DNA of 64,000 nucleotides from Asterias rubens (GCF_902459465.1 NC_047068.1:6510001-6574000), one strand, 5' to 3'. Counted from the stretch's first letter, positions 10,921 through 22,216 are shown. The notes: generated by a model from the sequence alone, not told the origin. Numbers and translations: made by a program.

Positions 10921-11345
10921 GACCGGAAAAGATAAAGGAATAAAATGGAGATGGGTAGGGCACTTATCAAGATGACATGGCAACAGATGGACCAAGAGAT
11001 TTACTGAACGGCAACCTAGAAATGGAAAGAAGAAAGAAGTGGAAGACAGAAGAGAAGATGTGGTGACGGCTGCATTAGACCGAGTTATATGGCCGGAAGA
11101 GATACAAGAAATGGAATGGAGATGTGCAAGACACTTAATCAAGAAGGCATGACAACAGGTGGAGAAAGAAAGAAAGAAGAAGAGCGGAAGACAGAAGAAA
11201 ATATGGACAGACGAACTCCAAATATATACAAGCACGGCAACTTGGACTATTCCTAGCAAGGCCGTCTAAACGGAAAAGAGAATGGAGTGCTTCGTCAAAC
11301 TGTTGACGACAGCATGATGACGATGATATTGTGAGTTTGTAAAAA
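10921..11345 (+). mobile_element. LINE 3'-end remnant upstream of copy A
   Basis: Degenerate plus-strand reading with WRW.GHL and RWTKR..E type motifs (twice, from an internal duplication at about 10921 and 11088), then KREWSAS-like text before a stop. This resembles the C-terminus of RTE-like reverse transcriptases. Several frameshifts make it inactive. Homologous to 1165-1440 in the orphan unit. Confidence 0.5.
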
Positions 11346-11472
11346 AGCATCAAGTTCAAACTCTTTAGATCAAGTAGTCTTTAATCAGTTAGGACTTAAT
11401 GCAACGTGTTAAAACAAAGATTATCTTAGTCGAAATTGTTTTAAAAACCGTCAGTTTTCGAAAAGAACTTAC

Positions 11473-11520
11473 CTTTATAAGATAGGCTGCACACGTGAGC
11501 AGTATACTTTTGGATATACC
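11473..11520 (-). other. Candidate 5' exon of copy A
   Basis: A 48-nt segment with acceptor (GTAATTTCAG) and donor (AAAG|GTAAGTTC) on the minus strand, conserved at 1544-1598. Spliced to the exon at 10464 it keeps an open frame upstream of the MGTKKHD start, but contains no ATG, so it is called non-coding here. RNA evidence would settle whether translation starts upstream. Confidence 0.45.
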
Positions 11521-12336
11521 CTGAAATTACATTAAACAAAATCCAGCAATGGTAAGTTCAAGGCCATTTAATTTCCTTTACGTAAAAATTGAAAGGGTTC
11601 CGTTTCATAATTCAATGTCGTACTTTGGCACACAAAGGTTCCGTAACTGAACTTTTTTTTAGTTCAGTGGGACATTTTCTCAACCACAAAAAAATTGAAC
11701 TGTTTGTGTCCAGCTAGAAGTATACACTTGTTCATAGGTCAAAGTTCTCTGTTTTCAATTATATAATAGAGATCAATATTGTTTCCATTGTTGTGGTCCA
11801 TCACGGACGGTAACACAGAACCAATGAGCCACATAAAAAACATAACCCACAGCGAAAAGCTCACACAGACTGTGCTCAGAACCAATTTCTGAGAGCTACA
11901 CAGCTAAACCGTTTTCTATGGTCCGATTAGAAAAGTTTGCTTAACAAATCCGTGCTAAGCAAAAATAAACAGATGAGACCAGTGGGACATAGGACAAGGG
12001 TCTTCTTTCACAGAGCCGCTTTGAACAGAAAATATTACTTAAATGTTGCTTAATAGTTACCGCAAATTATGGATATTGGTACGAGTGCGGATGATTTGTG
12101 CACAGTAGTCCTACAGTGGGCGTTGAGCGATGTGACAGTGTGTATACAGTTGGGTCGTGCGGTGTGATCACACACGCTAAGCACAGTGTATACGGGTGGG
12201 TTTACAGCGGCGTCTTTTCGGAGTGAATAATGCGACTGCCTTGAGCAAGGCTAGACAAGCCTACTCTTAAAACTCTTTATGAAAACCACCCCTGGCCCTG
12301 TAACTGTGCATGTACAAAAATTTGACCATCACTTAC

Positions 12337-12660
12337 CTCACTGGTGGTAAAATTTGAGGTGAGAACCGCTTTGTTACTAATCTCGTCGAAATGAAATATT
12401 CAGTTGTCCTTCATAACACAACCATCACTGCTGTTTATGTTTTCTTTAAATAATTCAATCCAATACCTAGTCATGAACGAACCTGCGAAGTAAACCAGTG
12501 ACCAAAGGTTGCTGAGGTCAAAGGACAAAAGACCCACCGGACCGTGTCTGCGAGTGTGAGATGGGCACGTTTTGTGACGCGTGCACAGCTAGGACCCCTG
12601 TTATGTAATAAATGTTTTCGTTGTTAATACGATGTGCTCACCAAAGGTCTCCTTAAGATG
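12337..12660 (-). promoter_or_regulatory. Promoter/5'UTR module of copy A
   Basis: The conserved block ends at a donor (CCAGTGAG|GTAAGTG, last exon base 12337). Upstream ATGs in it run into stops quickly, so it is non-coding. It contains the DR1-like site at 12515-12527 and a conserved CATTTATTACATAAC segment further upstream on the minus strand. Homologous to 4162-4560 and 18235-18570. Confidence 0.55.
12515..12527 (-). promoter_or_regulatory. DR1 nuclear-receptor-type site
   Basis: AGGTCAAAGGACA on plus (TGTCCTTTGACCT on minus) is two AGGTCA half-sites spaced by one base, the pattern bound by HNF4, RXR heterodimers and COUP-TF. Position-equivalent sites are AGGTCAAAGGAAC at 18447-18459 and AGGTCACAGGACA at 4394-4406. 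Confidence 0.5.
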
Positions 12661-13227
12661 TGGTATGACATTTATGATGTGGCATTTAATTATGTTACTT
12701 TACTTTCTGTCATTTGGGACTCCTTAATAGTTCAATCATGGAGGACGGCAGTAACTTTTACAGGGAATTGCACTCCACGAACAGGGGAGAAACCGCCTGA
12801 CAGCCAAATAAACTAAACCACGCGATCTAATTTTTCTTCCTCGTTATTAGGACATGGACCTCCATGATTAGGCCTATCATGTTGAGTTCTCGATGGTTGA
12901 ATTTATATACCTGAATTTAAAACACACACTCTCAAATGCATCATCTGGCGACAGTTTCCCCATACTTTTCCCCAGACTCCACAAGTTCCTGGCCTGATAT
13001 TTCTTATATTTCACGGAGCCAACGAAAGCGATTGCCTCCATCTTATCCCTGGGCATTGCCTTGGTGCCCTGGAAATGCTCCAGTAGAAATTTACAATTTC
13101 CTCATTGGGTACCGTTGTTCGGTTTTTAATTGTAATGAGATTTGAGGTTGAGATAGGCTTCTTACACAAATCTTCGTTTTGCGTTTGACGAAAAAAAACT
13201 ATTGAATTATTTTGAAAACTACAGAGG

Positions 13228-13556
13228 AATTCATTTGTAAACCGTTTGTTATAAAATGCATTATGGTTAGAAAGATGATTTGAAAGTAGAATTCAATGAT
13301 CCACAGTTGCGTGGTTTTCCTTTTACTTTACGAACTTTGCGGCAATTTTTATGGGAGTCAAACATTTGACTCCCATAAATGGCCGACCGTGTTTTAGTCC
13401 ACGGGGTAAAAGGAAGACCACGCAATTTCGAGTGATGCTTGTGTGGATCATATTCTACTTTCAAAATATCTGTCTAACCATATGCATTTTATAACAAACG
13501 GTTACAAACGCTTTTCAAGACTAACTCGACCTATCCAAGGCAACGCGTTCCTTTAA
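13228..13556. mobile_element. MITE, family 2, 5'-truncated
   Basis: Internal inverted pair around GGCCGACCGTGTT-type sequence and an intact right end (CCAAGGCAACGCGTTCCT then TTAA at 13553-13556). The left terminal repeat is missing. Confidence 0.7.
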
Positions 13557-13898
13557 ACTCGAAAAATTCACACAACTTTGTAAATGAAGAGGCAATAAAA
13601 ATAGCAGAGAAAAAAGATTAGCCTTGAAGTTTTATTATCAAACACGCCTAATACAAAACAAAATTAACCCAATTGTCTCACTTTGTTTTCTAATTCATTT
13701 TGCATTTTAAAATATTGCATAGCTTTATAATTGCTGGTCTTTTTCGCTCGTTACTTTTTGCTGAACTTAAACTAACTTTGTATACCTTGTTGTTAATTCT
13801 GATTATCTATAGGTATTTTGTTTTTAAATTAATCTGTAAGCGCCGTGGAGCATTGTTTTATGAATTTGGCGCTATATATAAATGTGTACTACTATTTT

Positions 13899-14370
13899 TA
13901 GGGAGGTTAACCTGCACGTTCCGCGTGAACATGAACGTCCGGAAATTGTGGCGTTAAAATTTCACGTTTCTAGAATACGTGACAATAGGGAGGTTTAGAT
14001 GCACGTTATGCGAGCAACTACGTGAACGTGAACGTCAGAAAATTTTGTTGTAAAAATCTCACGTTTTGCGCATACGTGAAATTACCGTTGCTCACGTCAG
14101 GTTCGTTCGTGCAGACGTCAACGTGATCATGAAATAAGCCCAAAGAGGTGACGTCACCTAGAAATTACACATTTTTTTACGTTCACGTTTTTGCTCGCGT
14201 AACGTGCAGCTAAACCTCCCTAATATTTCACGTCAGGTACGTACGTGCGCACAGACGTCATGCGTGATAGTGAGCATGCAATAAGCCAAAAGTGGCGATG
14301 TCACCCAGAAACAATTTTGTTCACGCTCAAGTATTTTCTCGCGTAACGTGCAGCCAAACTTCGTTATTAT
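13899..14370. mobile_element. Self-nested MITE, family 3
   Basis: Family 3 ends are GGGAGGTTTAGCTGCACG and the complementary CGTGCAGCTAAACCTCCC, next to TA. The outer copy is split into 13899-13986 and about 14223-14370. Between the halves sits a complete second copy (about 13988-14222) of the same family. The outer copy has the same left flank as the single copy at 21628-21863, so it is shared by the two duplicated units, and the inner copy is a later insertion. Confidence 0.75.
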
Positions 14371-14654
14371 TATAAGTACGACAAATTAATTTCCAACAAC
14401 AAGTTTGATTGGTTTTAAGTGAGATAAACAATTTTGATTAACATTTGAACTGAGCAACTTAAAATTCTCAGAAAAAAATGGTTTCAGTTGTAATAGAATT
14501 TGAAAGTATCGCTTGTTTAAGTGAATCTTTTCAAGTTTAAAGTTTCGATTTGTGTAAAACACGCAAGCGGCTTGCAGTCTCTATAAAGAGGACAATTGAA
14601 ACGCCGATTTGTACGCGCAACCTACCGCATTTTGCCAGTAAACAACGTTGGCCT

Positions 14655-14700
14655 CTCAAGGGCGCCCTACACATATGACGTCATGGGTATAAGGTTTATT
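14655..14700 (-). terminator. Poly(A) signal and conserved 3' block of copy B
   Basis: On the minus strand AATAAA lies at 14700-14695, about 145 nt beyond the stop codon. Just downstream are TGACGTCA (14676-14683) and GGCGCC, conserved at the 3' end of the other copies. Confidence 0.5.
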
Positions 14701-14843
14701 GAGGTATTATTAAAGCTCTTAGATTACAAAAATTTTTCTTTTGCTGTACCTTTAAAATAGTACATTGTAAACTATGTATTTGTAATTTTTAAAATACAAT
14801 GTATTATACAAAAATCATCACTAATGTTTCTCTCATAACTTCT

Positions 14844-17800
14844 CTAAGCTAACTCCAGATCCATTTTGGACTCTGATACACTGTCTGTATAAAGTGGCCT
14901 CTTACAACAGCGCCACATGCTAAGTCCGATTTTTAAAATGAAGAGCCCCGCTGCCAATGAAATGATCACGACCGAATAGATGGCGTTACGCTTCTCTGGG
15001 TTCCAGTTTCTCGCAATGATGCCGCTGAGGGCGATGATGACGATCATCCAGACGGTATAGGTGTAGCGGAGGTACTTATCCCAGACGAAGTTCTCGAGGA
15101 CCGAATAGATCAGAAACAATCCAAGGACGATTGAGAGGCTGATTGTACACGATATGGACTGCTCCACGTCTCCCCAGTACGTCAAGACGGTTGCGAGGGT
15201 TAACTGAGTTGATATGGTGACCCATGTGGCATAAAGGGCCATACCATTCTGGACGATGATTCGGACGAGGACTAGGTCACACCTGAGTGGAGATACAAAG
15301 CAATAATAATATTGTTAAGTGTGGAAATAATGGGGAGGTTTGGCTGCACGTTACGCGAGCAAACACGTTAACGTGAGCATCAGAAACTGTGTTGTTAAAA
15401 TCTCACGTTTTTAGCATACGTGAAGTTACAATTTTCACGTCAGATGTACGTACGTGCAGACGTCATACGTGAGCATGAAATAAGCCCAAAGTGGTGACGT
15501 CACCTAGAAACAACAACATTTTCTGACATTCACATTCTTCGGTATTCAACACTCCATTGCCTTCCGCGTTTTTACTTTAGTGTCACCGGTTCCCCACTGT
15601 GCTTTAAATCATTATGTTAGCATGGAACAGGCTATTGGGACCAGTGAAGAAAAAAACTAAGATCATGAGGCTGGTTCCAATTAATGGTCGACCAATAGTC
15701 AACCAATGAACGACCAGCCTGGGTTCGAGTCATAATAGTCAACATTTAGTTAACCGTGCATAGTGCACACTCGAACGTGCTCTTCACGGGCCTCAAGTTT
15801 GACTTCTCAGGTCCGGGTGGCTCTTTACAGATTCCATACTAGTTTTAGCCATACTATATTTTTGTTTCCACAGTAACAACTAATATAGGCAGTAGTATGT
15901 ACATCTTTCAAACAATACAATTTAGCCAGGTAAATTTAAGTACACTGTTATGATACTACGGGGGAACTCACTATAAATAAGCCCCAAACAGGTCTCTCGT
16001 TGAGCCCAAACCAAACACCCACTTCAAATACATAAGGATGGGCAATCAGTTGAGTATGCACCACGTAATCAATGAAAAATTACTGAGTATACAGTGCTAA
16101 CACACATCGGTGTATGGGTAAAAACCAAAATTAATATTCTTTATCCCCGATGCAAATTTAACATCTATTATATCGTTGCGGTACCCGCTGCCAAAAACAT
16201 AGGATTCGAACTGCCTCTAGCTGCCGGGCAACCTCGGTAGTCTAGTTGGTAAGACACTGCTCTAGAATTGCAAGGGTCGTGGGTTCGAATCCCACCCGAG
16301 TAACATGCCTGTGATATTTTTTCACAGGACTCGGGAAAGTACTGAGTATACAGTGCTAACACACATCGGTGTATCGGTAAAAAACCAAAATTAATATAGA
16401 AAAATTACTTGGTAAGTCTGCTGCCACCTAGCGTTCTAAAATCTCCCATTGCCACACAATGGGTGGTACTTACTTGTGATTCTGTTTCATGATGAAGCCA
16501 TTTTGGTCAACTTTACGATGGTGCAGAACTAAGAGTGTGCATAATGCGATCGGCATGAGAGCATTGAGTCCACATGCAACTGGCACGTACTGTCTATCAT
16601 ACACGAACACCCATGAAATGTTGAGAGCGACGACGAACCCGTACAGTAGCAACATGACGGGTGTAATGAGCACCGGGTTTCGGTAGACTGGTCCCTGGAC
16701 GTTCCTTCTAACCAGTGACGTCAGAACGTAGAGATGGAACAGGCCTTCGAAGATGTGGATGACTTGCCATACCGTGAGGGTCCAGCCAGCAGGAGCTATC
16801 TCGGTAGGGTAGAGCCTGGCGACACTTCCGGTGCCGTTGTTGAGGAACCAGCCTGGAATGAGAACCAAGGAGAAAGATGGCGACCACAAAATTATTTATT
16901 AATAAAACAAAAAAGAACGATGCATTCTGGCAGAAAGTTCAATTTTATTTGCGTTCGATTAGCTTCCCCGGGACGACCCCGCGGTGCTCATTCAGGTGAG
17001 CCCCTGTTTTGACAAGAGCTAATCGAACGATCCCTCGCAATCTCGTGGTGACGTCATGCATCTCGGGCCAGCCCAAGTGACCCGTTCCACAACAAACAGG
17101 GCACTTGGGGCTGACTCGGTGAGCCCCTGGAATGATGTCAAAGCTATGCGAACGGACCGGGGAGCAGATCGGTGTCGACCCTGGGAAGATGATCGAACAC
17201 ACCTTGTTGAGGGTATTACTTCGATATCCTCCTTTTAGGGACAGGGTTCCGAGCATCATAAAGATATCGTTTCCAGTTCGAGTGGTTTTTAGTTTGCCGG
17301 ACTCAAAAGCCATACTTGTTCAAAATATACTGTTTCGCATTGTGAAGCAATAATGAACATCGCAAAGCTACTTTCCTTCATCATCATGAAGTATTGTACT
17401 CATAGATGTGGCTGTGGCTGTGTCATGGCTACCACGGAGAGCCATGATTGAAAGCTACGGCAAAGCCACGGGTCCAGCCATAAGCATTGGCCTCTGTTGG
17501 AGCCAAAGCCATTGATTGAGACACAGCCTTACATCGTAACTGATCATTCGGCTGTTGGTTGTTGATCGGATTGGGGCTTCAGTATTAGCAAGGCATGGAG
17601 CAATTTCTATAGTCGTAGCAAGTGCACACTCTATATTTAGTTTAGTTTTTTTAATATTCTAAAATTTAAAATTATCTATCTAACCATTTGCTTTTAAATA
17701 CAAATGGTTTCAAACGCTTTTCAAAGACCATTCGACCGATCCAAGACAAAGTGTTCCTTTAAAGCGATTACAAAGAGTTACCGTATCATACCTAGTGAGT

Positions 17801-17903
17801 TGTTACCACCATTTGAATTGCTGATTAGCAAGCTGGATATGAATGCAAGCAGAACGAACACTTCAAGACAGATGAACAGGATATCATGCTTCTTGGTTCC
17901 CAT
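14844..17903 (-). CDS. TspO/MBR-like multi-pass membrane protein, copy B
   Basis: Coding exons 17792-17903 (exon to 17932), 16474-16852 and 14844-15282, with junction phases as in copy A; 309 residues. Same architecture: an N-terminal helix after MGTKKHD, then IAPAGWTLTVW..IHIFEGLFH, NISWVFVYDR and HHRKVDQNG in exon 2, and the four-helix exon 3 ending KMDLELA. The block KIGLSMWRCCKRPLYT is invariant in all three. Exon 2 has one extra codon near its start (NNGTG). In exon 3, B differs from both A and C at several sites where A and C agree (for example TISTQLTL against TIATLLSL), so B has changed independently or C was converted toward A. Intron 2 carries two SINE pieces and a partial family-3 MITE; intron 1 has a family-2 fragment. 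Poly(A) signal at 14700-14695. Confidence 0.75.
15333..15545. mobile_element. Partial family-3 MITE in intron 2 of copy B
   Basis: Left end GGGAGGTTTGGCTGCACG and the interior match the 13988-14222 element. The right terminal repeat is lost. Confidence 0.65.
16081..16400 (+). mobile_element. tRNA-derived SINE (family A), reference copy plus tail
   Basis: 16228-16400 is the best full copy: box A-like TCTAGTTGGTAAGACACTGC, box B GGGTTCGAATCCCACC, a GTGATATTTTTTCACAGG hairpin, then CACACATCGGTGTATCGG. 16081-16162 is a second, tail-only piece ending TTATCCCCGATGCAAATTTA. Other copies: 3360-3505 (expanded), 38970-39065, 40200-40262 (tail) and 56828-56970. Confidence 0.75.
17671..17763. mobile_element. 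Family-2 MITE fragment in intron 1 of copy B
   Basis: Only the right terminal region survives (GATCCAAGACAAAGTGTTCC then TTTAA). Confidence 0.6.
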
Positions 17904-17980
17904 GATGATAGTTCGAGTCTGAATCAACACACCTGAAGAAATAAAGTTTTCTTAGAATGACATCAACGTTTCTTAGAATG

Positions 17981-18212
17981 ACGTCGGCCATTTACGGGGG
18001 AGTCAATTGACTCCCATAAATGGCCGAACGTGTTTGTCGACGAGGTAAAAGGAAAACCACGCAATTTCGAGTGATACTTGTGTGGATCATTATATTCTTC
18101 TTTTAAAATATCTTTCTAGTCATATGTATTTTATAACAAATGGTTACAAACGCTTTACAAAGACCAACTCGACCTACCTCCATGACCGATCCAAGGCAAC
18201 GTGTTCCTTCAA
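17981..18212. mobile_element. Family-2 MITE, 5'-truncated, between promoter and copy B
   Basis: Starts within the internal palindrome (GGGGGAGTCAATTGACTCCC) and runs to a right end GGCAACGTGTTCCTTCAA. It lies in the 5' intron between the promoter module at 18235 and the first coding exon at 17932. Confidence 0.65.
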
Positions 18213-18234
18213 TAAAGTTTAGACCATCACTTAC

Positions 18235-18570
18235 CTTACTATTGAGTGATGGAACAGTTTGAGGTGAAGAAATCGTTTTTAATGATCTCGGTCGAATAGG
18301 GAAAAAAACAAGCTTGATCAGTTCTCCTTCATAAAACACTACCACCCTCTTCACTGCTGTGTCTGCCGTCTTCAATTAATTCAACACAAAACCGAATGGT
18401 CAAAGCCTGAACGGACGGACAAAGTAACGGTGACCAAACGTTGCAAAGGTCAAAGGAACCAGTCGGCACGCTGTGTAAACTCGTGCATATACCACCGTTA
18501 TATAATAAATGTTTTCGTTATTAATGTTAACACGAGGTGCTCGACCAAAGGTCTCGTTATGACATTTAAT
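18235..18570 (-). promoter_or_regulatory. Promoter/5'UTR module of copy B
   Basis: Homologous to 12337-12660 and 4162-4560. Donor GTAAGTGATGG on the minus strand at 18234/18233, DR1-like site AGGTCAAAGGAAC at 18447-18459, and the conserved ATAATAAATGTTTTCG segment. No equivalent module was found upstream of copy C. Confidence 0.5.
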
Positions 18571-18885
18571 TATGACAATTTAATCTCTGATTTCGACTCC
18601 TTGCCACGTGGAGCACGGCAACAACTTGCACTCTATGAACAAGGGAGAAACAGACAGGGCCGGCCGACGGCCAAAGTAACAAACCACGCCTCTGTTCTGT
18701 TCCCCGTACACACGATCAGTTGATATTCTGATGGTTGAGTTTACAAGTTAGTCTACAAATGGAGGAAGGATACCTTCCTCCATGGTCTATATGAAGAACA
18801 CGCATTCTCAAATGCATCATGTACATGTAGCGATAGATTCTCCATGTACTCAACATATTCCCAGACTTTGTACTTAACGTCATGA

Positions 18886-18906
18886 CCCCCCCCCCCCCCC
18901 CCCCCC
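18886..18906 (+). repeat. C21 homopolymer
   Basis: A 21-base C run followed by (CCA)n. One of about a dozen C or G runs of ten or more bases in the window (see findings). Confidence 0.9.
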
Positions 18907-18969
18907 ACCACCACCACCACCACCAGGCCTGATACTTCAAGGAGTCAACGAAGGCGAAATAAGTCAAAT

Positions 18970-19344
18970 AAGATTATAAAAGAATTACTTAGAATGGCGA
19001 AGATCTCATCAGTAAACATTTCTTTGTCGAGATAAAGATTGATTCGTTGTAAACCAATTGGTAAAACGAGAAGGTTGGGCCACGGTTTCAGTGATAGGCC
19101 TACTTGTTAATAATATTTGTTTTACGCAATATAAAATGATATCAAAACCACGCAGTTTTCGAAGAACACGACTGGCCCACATAATATTAGCAACGAAATT
19201 GCTGGCCACCGGATATGTGACTGTTCGGTTTTTAATTGTAAGGAGGACTTGGAAAAAAAACATTTCATTTGAGGTTTAGGCTTACGCCAATCTTCATTTT
19301 GCGTTGGACGGAAATAACATTAAACAACTTACTGATCTTAATAC
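18970..19344. other. Non-coding stretch
   Basis: No exon or repeat recognised. The short open frames on both strands here have no family resemblance. Confidence 0.45.
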
Positions 19345-19805
19345 ACTTTATTGATACAAAAAGTTCAGTAACGAGTGGATGATCCGAAGGCGTTGATGAA
19401 AGCTATAGCACCTTCTTCTCATGCTGCACACAAGTCTTGTGATGCGCTGATGATGAGGGATGGCGTTCCATTCTTCATTGGAACCTGGTTAGGTCAGCCA
19501 CAGTTGATGTGTTGGTGGTTCTTGCGCGGACAGCGCGGCCAAGCTGGTCCCACAGATGTTCCATGGGATTCAGGTCTGGACTGTTAGCGGGCCAATCTAT
19601 CCGGTGCACCCCAACATTTTTCAGGTAGTCAGTCACCAGTCGGGCTCGATGGGGGCGAGCGTTGTCCTCTTGAAATATGGCATTTGGTCCAAGAGTCTGC
19701 AAGTATGGGACTGCAATCGGCTGTAGAATATCGTCTTGCAAATACCCATCAAACAAGGTGTTTTTCATGAGATGAGGGTAAATTGTGTCCGATGAGCTCA
19801 CTGGT
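19345..19805 (-). pseudogene. Tc1/mariner transposase remnant
   Basis: The minus-strand frame from 19801 encodes the C-terminal half of a Tc1-like DDE transposase: FQEDNARPHRAR (second catalytic Asp), then DWPANSPDLNPMEHLWDQLG (third catalytic acid, the Glu after NPM). A stop and frameshift follow at about 19475. The conserved tail resumes in another frame (EEWNAIP, RITRLVCSMRRR) and ends at about 19345 near a poly(A)-like AATAAA. The N-terminal DNA-binding part and first catalytic Asp are absent. No terminal inverted repeats were identified. Confidence 0.8.
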
Positions 19806-20945
19806 GCAACATTGTGTAAACCATTAATGGTTCTAAAAAGCTTGATCGGTTTGATTAATGAGCATTACCTATTGACCATTCACAGACAACGGTAATTTTG
19901 GCACATTTGATTTGTGACTTTGCCTCATTGTTACTCGTTTAGCCAAGTTCAGCAACATGTAATCATTGCAAATGTGGTATCATTTGAAAGAGGAACAGTT
20001 CAGCTTTGCATTGATATATACCATATACAAAGAGAGTATTAAATAATAACAAATATACTGGATTGAAAAAAGTGTCCTTACTTTTTGTGAGCAGTTTACA
20101 TTAGCTTGGTTACACGCGGTTACATTCAGACGTGAACATTGGGGGTTGGGGTGGGGGACGGAAGGGGGGGGGGGCTTGGCCCGGACGGGTAAAGCATGAT
20201 AACCATCAGTGTCTTTTGAAACTATTTATCTACTGATACGCAATTGGTGGATATTTGTTTTTACATTCACGTTAGATTATCTTTTAGCAATTAATGGCAC
20301 CAAAAGAGCACATAAAAAGTGGCTGGTTTTCAGAAAGAAATGCAAACGGAACTTTTGATTCCAATTTGCCGAAAAAGTGGCCCCTACATAGAAACATTGA
20401 GTGCATCCCTTGTTCTCCTGCAAATTTTACCCTAAATTTTGCACTTCGTGTGTTCCTATTGGAAGATATCATTGGTTTTGCACAAGGCTTCAAAGCGACA
20501 ATTTTTTAAGCAATCAGTACAACATGTTTGAGGGAGAGAGGCTGGACCTAGTCCCCTCGACCTGCCCCTTTTCAGAACCACCGGCCCACGCACACACACA
20601 AGTGTGTAAACACCTGCAATCGGGGACACTCCTTTGTCTAACTATTAGTGATAGCAACCGGGGACCACAATGATTTCCCTTGTGATAGCAACCGTGGACC
20701 CATTGTCCCTTTTGTTATAGGTCGCCGGTTTGAATGTGGATACAAACCCACACGTACAGGGCCCCCTACCCCCCCCCCCCCAAAAAAAAAAAAAAAAAAA
20801 AAAAAAAAACATACAGTAAAACATGCATTGCATTGCCTGCATCCACCAGCTGTGTTTATTTTATGAAAAATCCACCAATTTGTAAAATAAATTAACAATG
20901 AGAGGCAATAATAGTAGCAGAGAAAAACAGAAAAGCCTTCCGTAT
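19806..20945. other. Intergenic, shared between tandem units
   Basis: No exon. Holds G11 (20164-20174) and a C13-A28 compound tract (20769-20809). At about 20700-20750 (CAACCGTGGACCCATTGTCC) it is related, inverted, to 51110-51165. At about 20535-20590 it resembles 7050-7110. Confidence 0.5.
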
Positions 20946-21318
20946 TTAAAGATAGTCGACACTGTTGGAAATTGTCAAAGACCAGTCTTGTCACTTTGCG
21001 TATCTCAACATGTGCATGAAATAACAAACCTGTGAACATTTGTCGACGAAGTTGCGAGATAATAATGACAGATAAAACACTTTGTCACACGAAGTTGTGT
21101 GCTTTCAGATGCTTGATTTCGAGACCTCAAATTGTAAATCTGAGGTCTCGAAATCAAATTCGTGGAAAATTACTTCCTTCCCAAAAACTACGTCACTTCA
21201 GAGGGAGTCGTTTCTCACAATGTTTTATACTATCAACCTCTCCACATAACTCGGTACCAAGAAAGGTTTATGCTAATAATTATTTTGAGTAATTACCAAT
21301 AGTGTCCACTGCTTTTAA
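20946..21318. mobile_element. MITE, family 1
   Basis: TTAA-bounded, about 370 bp, ends AGATAGTCGACACTGTTGG and complementary AATAGTGTCCACTGCT. Internal inverted pair GATTTCGAGACCTCAAATT / ATCTGAGGTCTCGAAATC. Present here but not at the equivalent place in the neighbouring unit (13.6 kb), so inserted after that duplication. Confidence 0.75.
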
Positions 21319-21627
21319 TGTACAAGTTTTACTATCGAATACGCCTAAAATAAATACAAAAAATACTTTTACCCAATTGCATGAATTGTCTTACCTTGTT
21401 TTCTAATTCTTTTGCATTTTAAAATATTGTATATTTCTGCATTTTGCTCATTATTTTTTCACTTGTAATTTGTTGCTGATTTAAATTTGTTTTTATACCT
21501 TGTTGTTAATTCTGATAATGACTTTGTGTTTATCTCTAGGTATTTTGTTTATAAATGTGACCCTAAGTGCCGTGGAGCATTGTTTTTGATGAATGTGACG
21601 CTTTATATAAATGTGTACTATTATTAT

Positions 21628-21863
21628 TAGGGAAGTTTAGCTGCATGTTTTCCGCGTGAATGTGAACGTAAACGACAGACAAATTAGTCGTTAAAAGCTC
21701 ATGTTTTTAGCATACGTGAAGTTACAATTTTTCACGTTAGGTACGCACAGACGTCACACGTGAGCATGCAATAAGCCCAAACTGGCACTGTCACCTAGAA
21801 ACAACACAATTTGTTGTTTACGTTCACGTGTTTGCTCGCGGAACGTGCAGCTAAACCTCACTA
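21628..21863. mobile_element. MITE, family 3
   Basis: Left end GGGAAGTTTAGCTGCATG, right end CGTGCAGCTAAACCTCAC. Same insertion as the outer copy at 13899, judged by the shared left flank (TATATAAATGTGTACTA). Confidence 0.75.
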
Positions 21864-22029
21864 TTATTATAAACATTTCCAACATTCAACAAGTTTGATT
21901 GGTTTGATTGGTTTTAAGTGAAATAAACAATGCTTGATTAACATTTTGAACTGTTGAGCACATACAAATTCTAAGAAAAACATGGTCTTAGTTCCAATAT
22001 AGTTTGCAAGTATCAACAACATTGGCCTC

Positions 22030-22074
22030 TCGAGGGCGCCTTACTCAAATGACGTAATAGGTATAAGGTTTATT
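22030..22074 (-). terminator. Poly(A) signal and 3' block of copy C
   Basis: AATAAA on the minus strand at 22074-22069, about 145 nt past the stop, with the conserved GGCGCC and a CRE-like TGACGTAA immediately downstream. Confidence 0.5.
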
Positions 22075-22216
22075 GAGGTATCAAGAACTAGGCTATTATA
22101 AAAGTTGAAGCCATTCTGGTTGTTGCTCCCTTTAAAATGGTGTGTTTGTAATTTTTTTAAATACATATATTAAAAAAAAACATCACTAAAGTTTTGGTCT
22201 TCACTCTATAACTTCT

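Noticed and set aside
16228-16310. Possible functional tRNA gene
   Set aside because: Box A and B are present but no intact acceptor or anticodon stem; the same sequence with a fixed tail is repeated, so it is a SINE.
16168-16362. Minus-strand open frame with GGIRTHDPCNSRAVSYQL-type text
   Set aside because: This is the antisense of the tRNA-derived SINE, a well-known spurious translation in repeat-rich genomes.
17132-17353. Open frames on both strands between exons 1 and 2 of copy B
   Set aside because: Intronic, partly repeated in copy C's intron without frame conservation.
18716-18967. Frame with a poly-Trp/poly-Gly run
   Set aside because: Produced by the C21 and (CCA)n tract.
20638-21039. 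Frames with poly-Phe/poly-Gly or poly-Pro/poly-Lys
   Set aside because: Produced by the C13-A28 compound tract.
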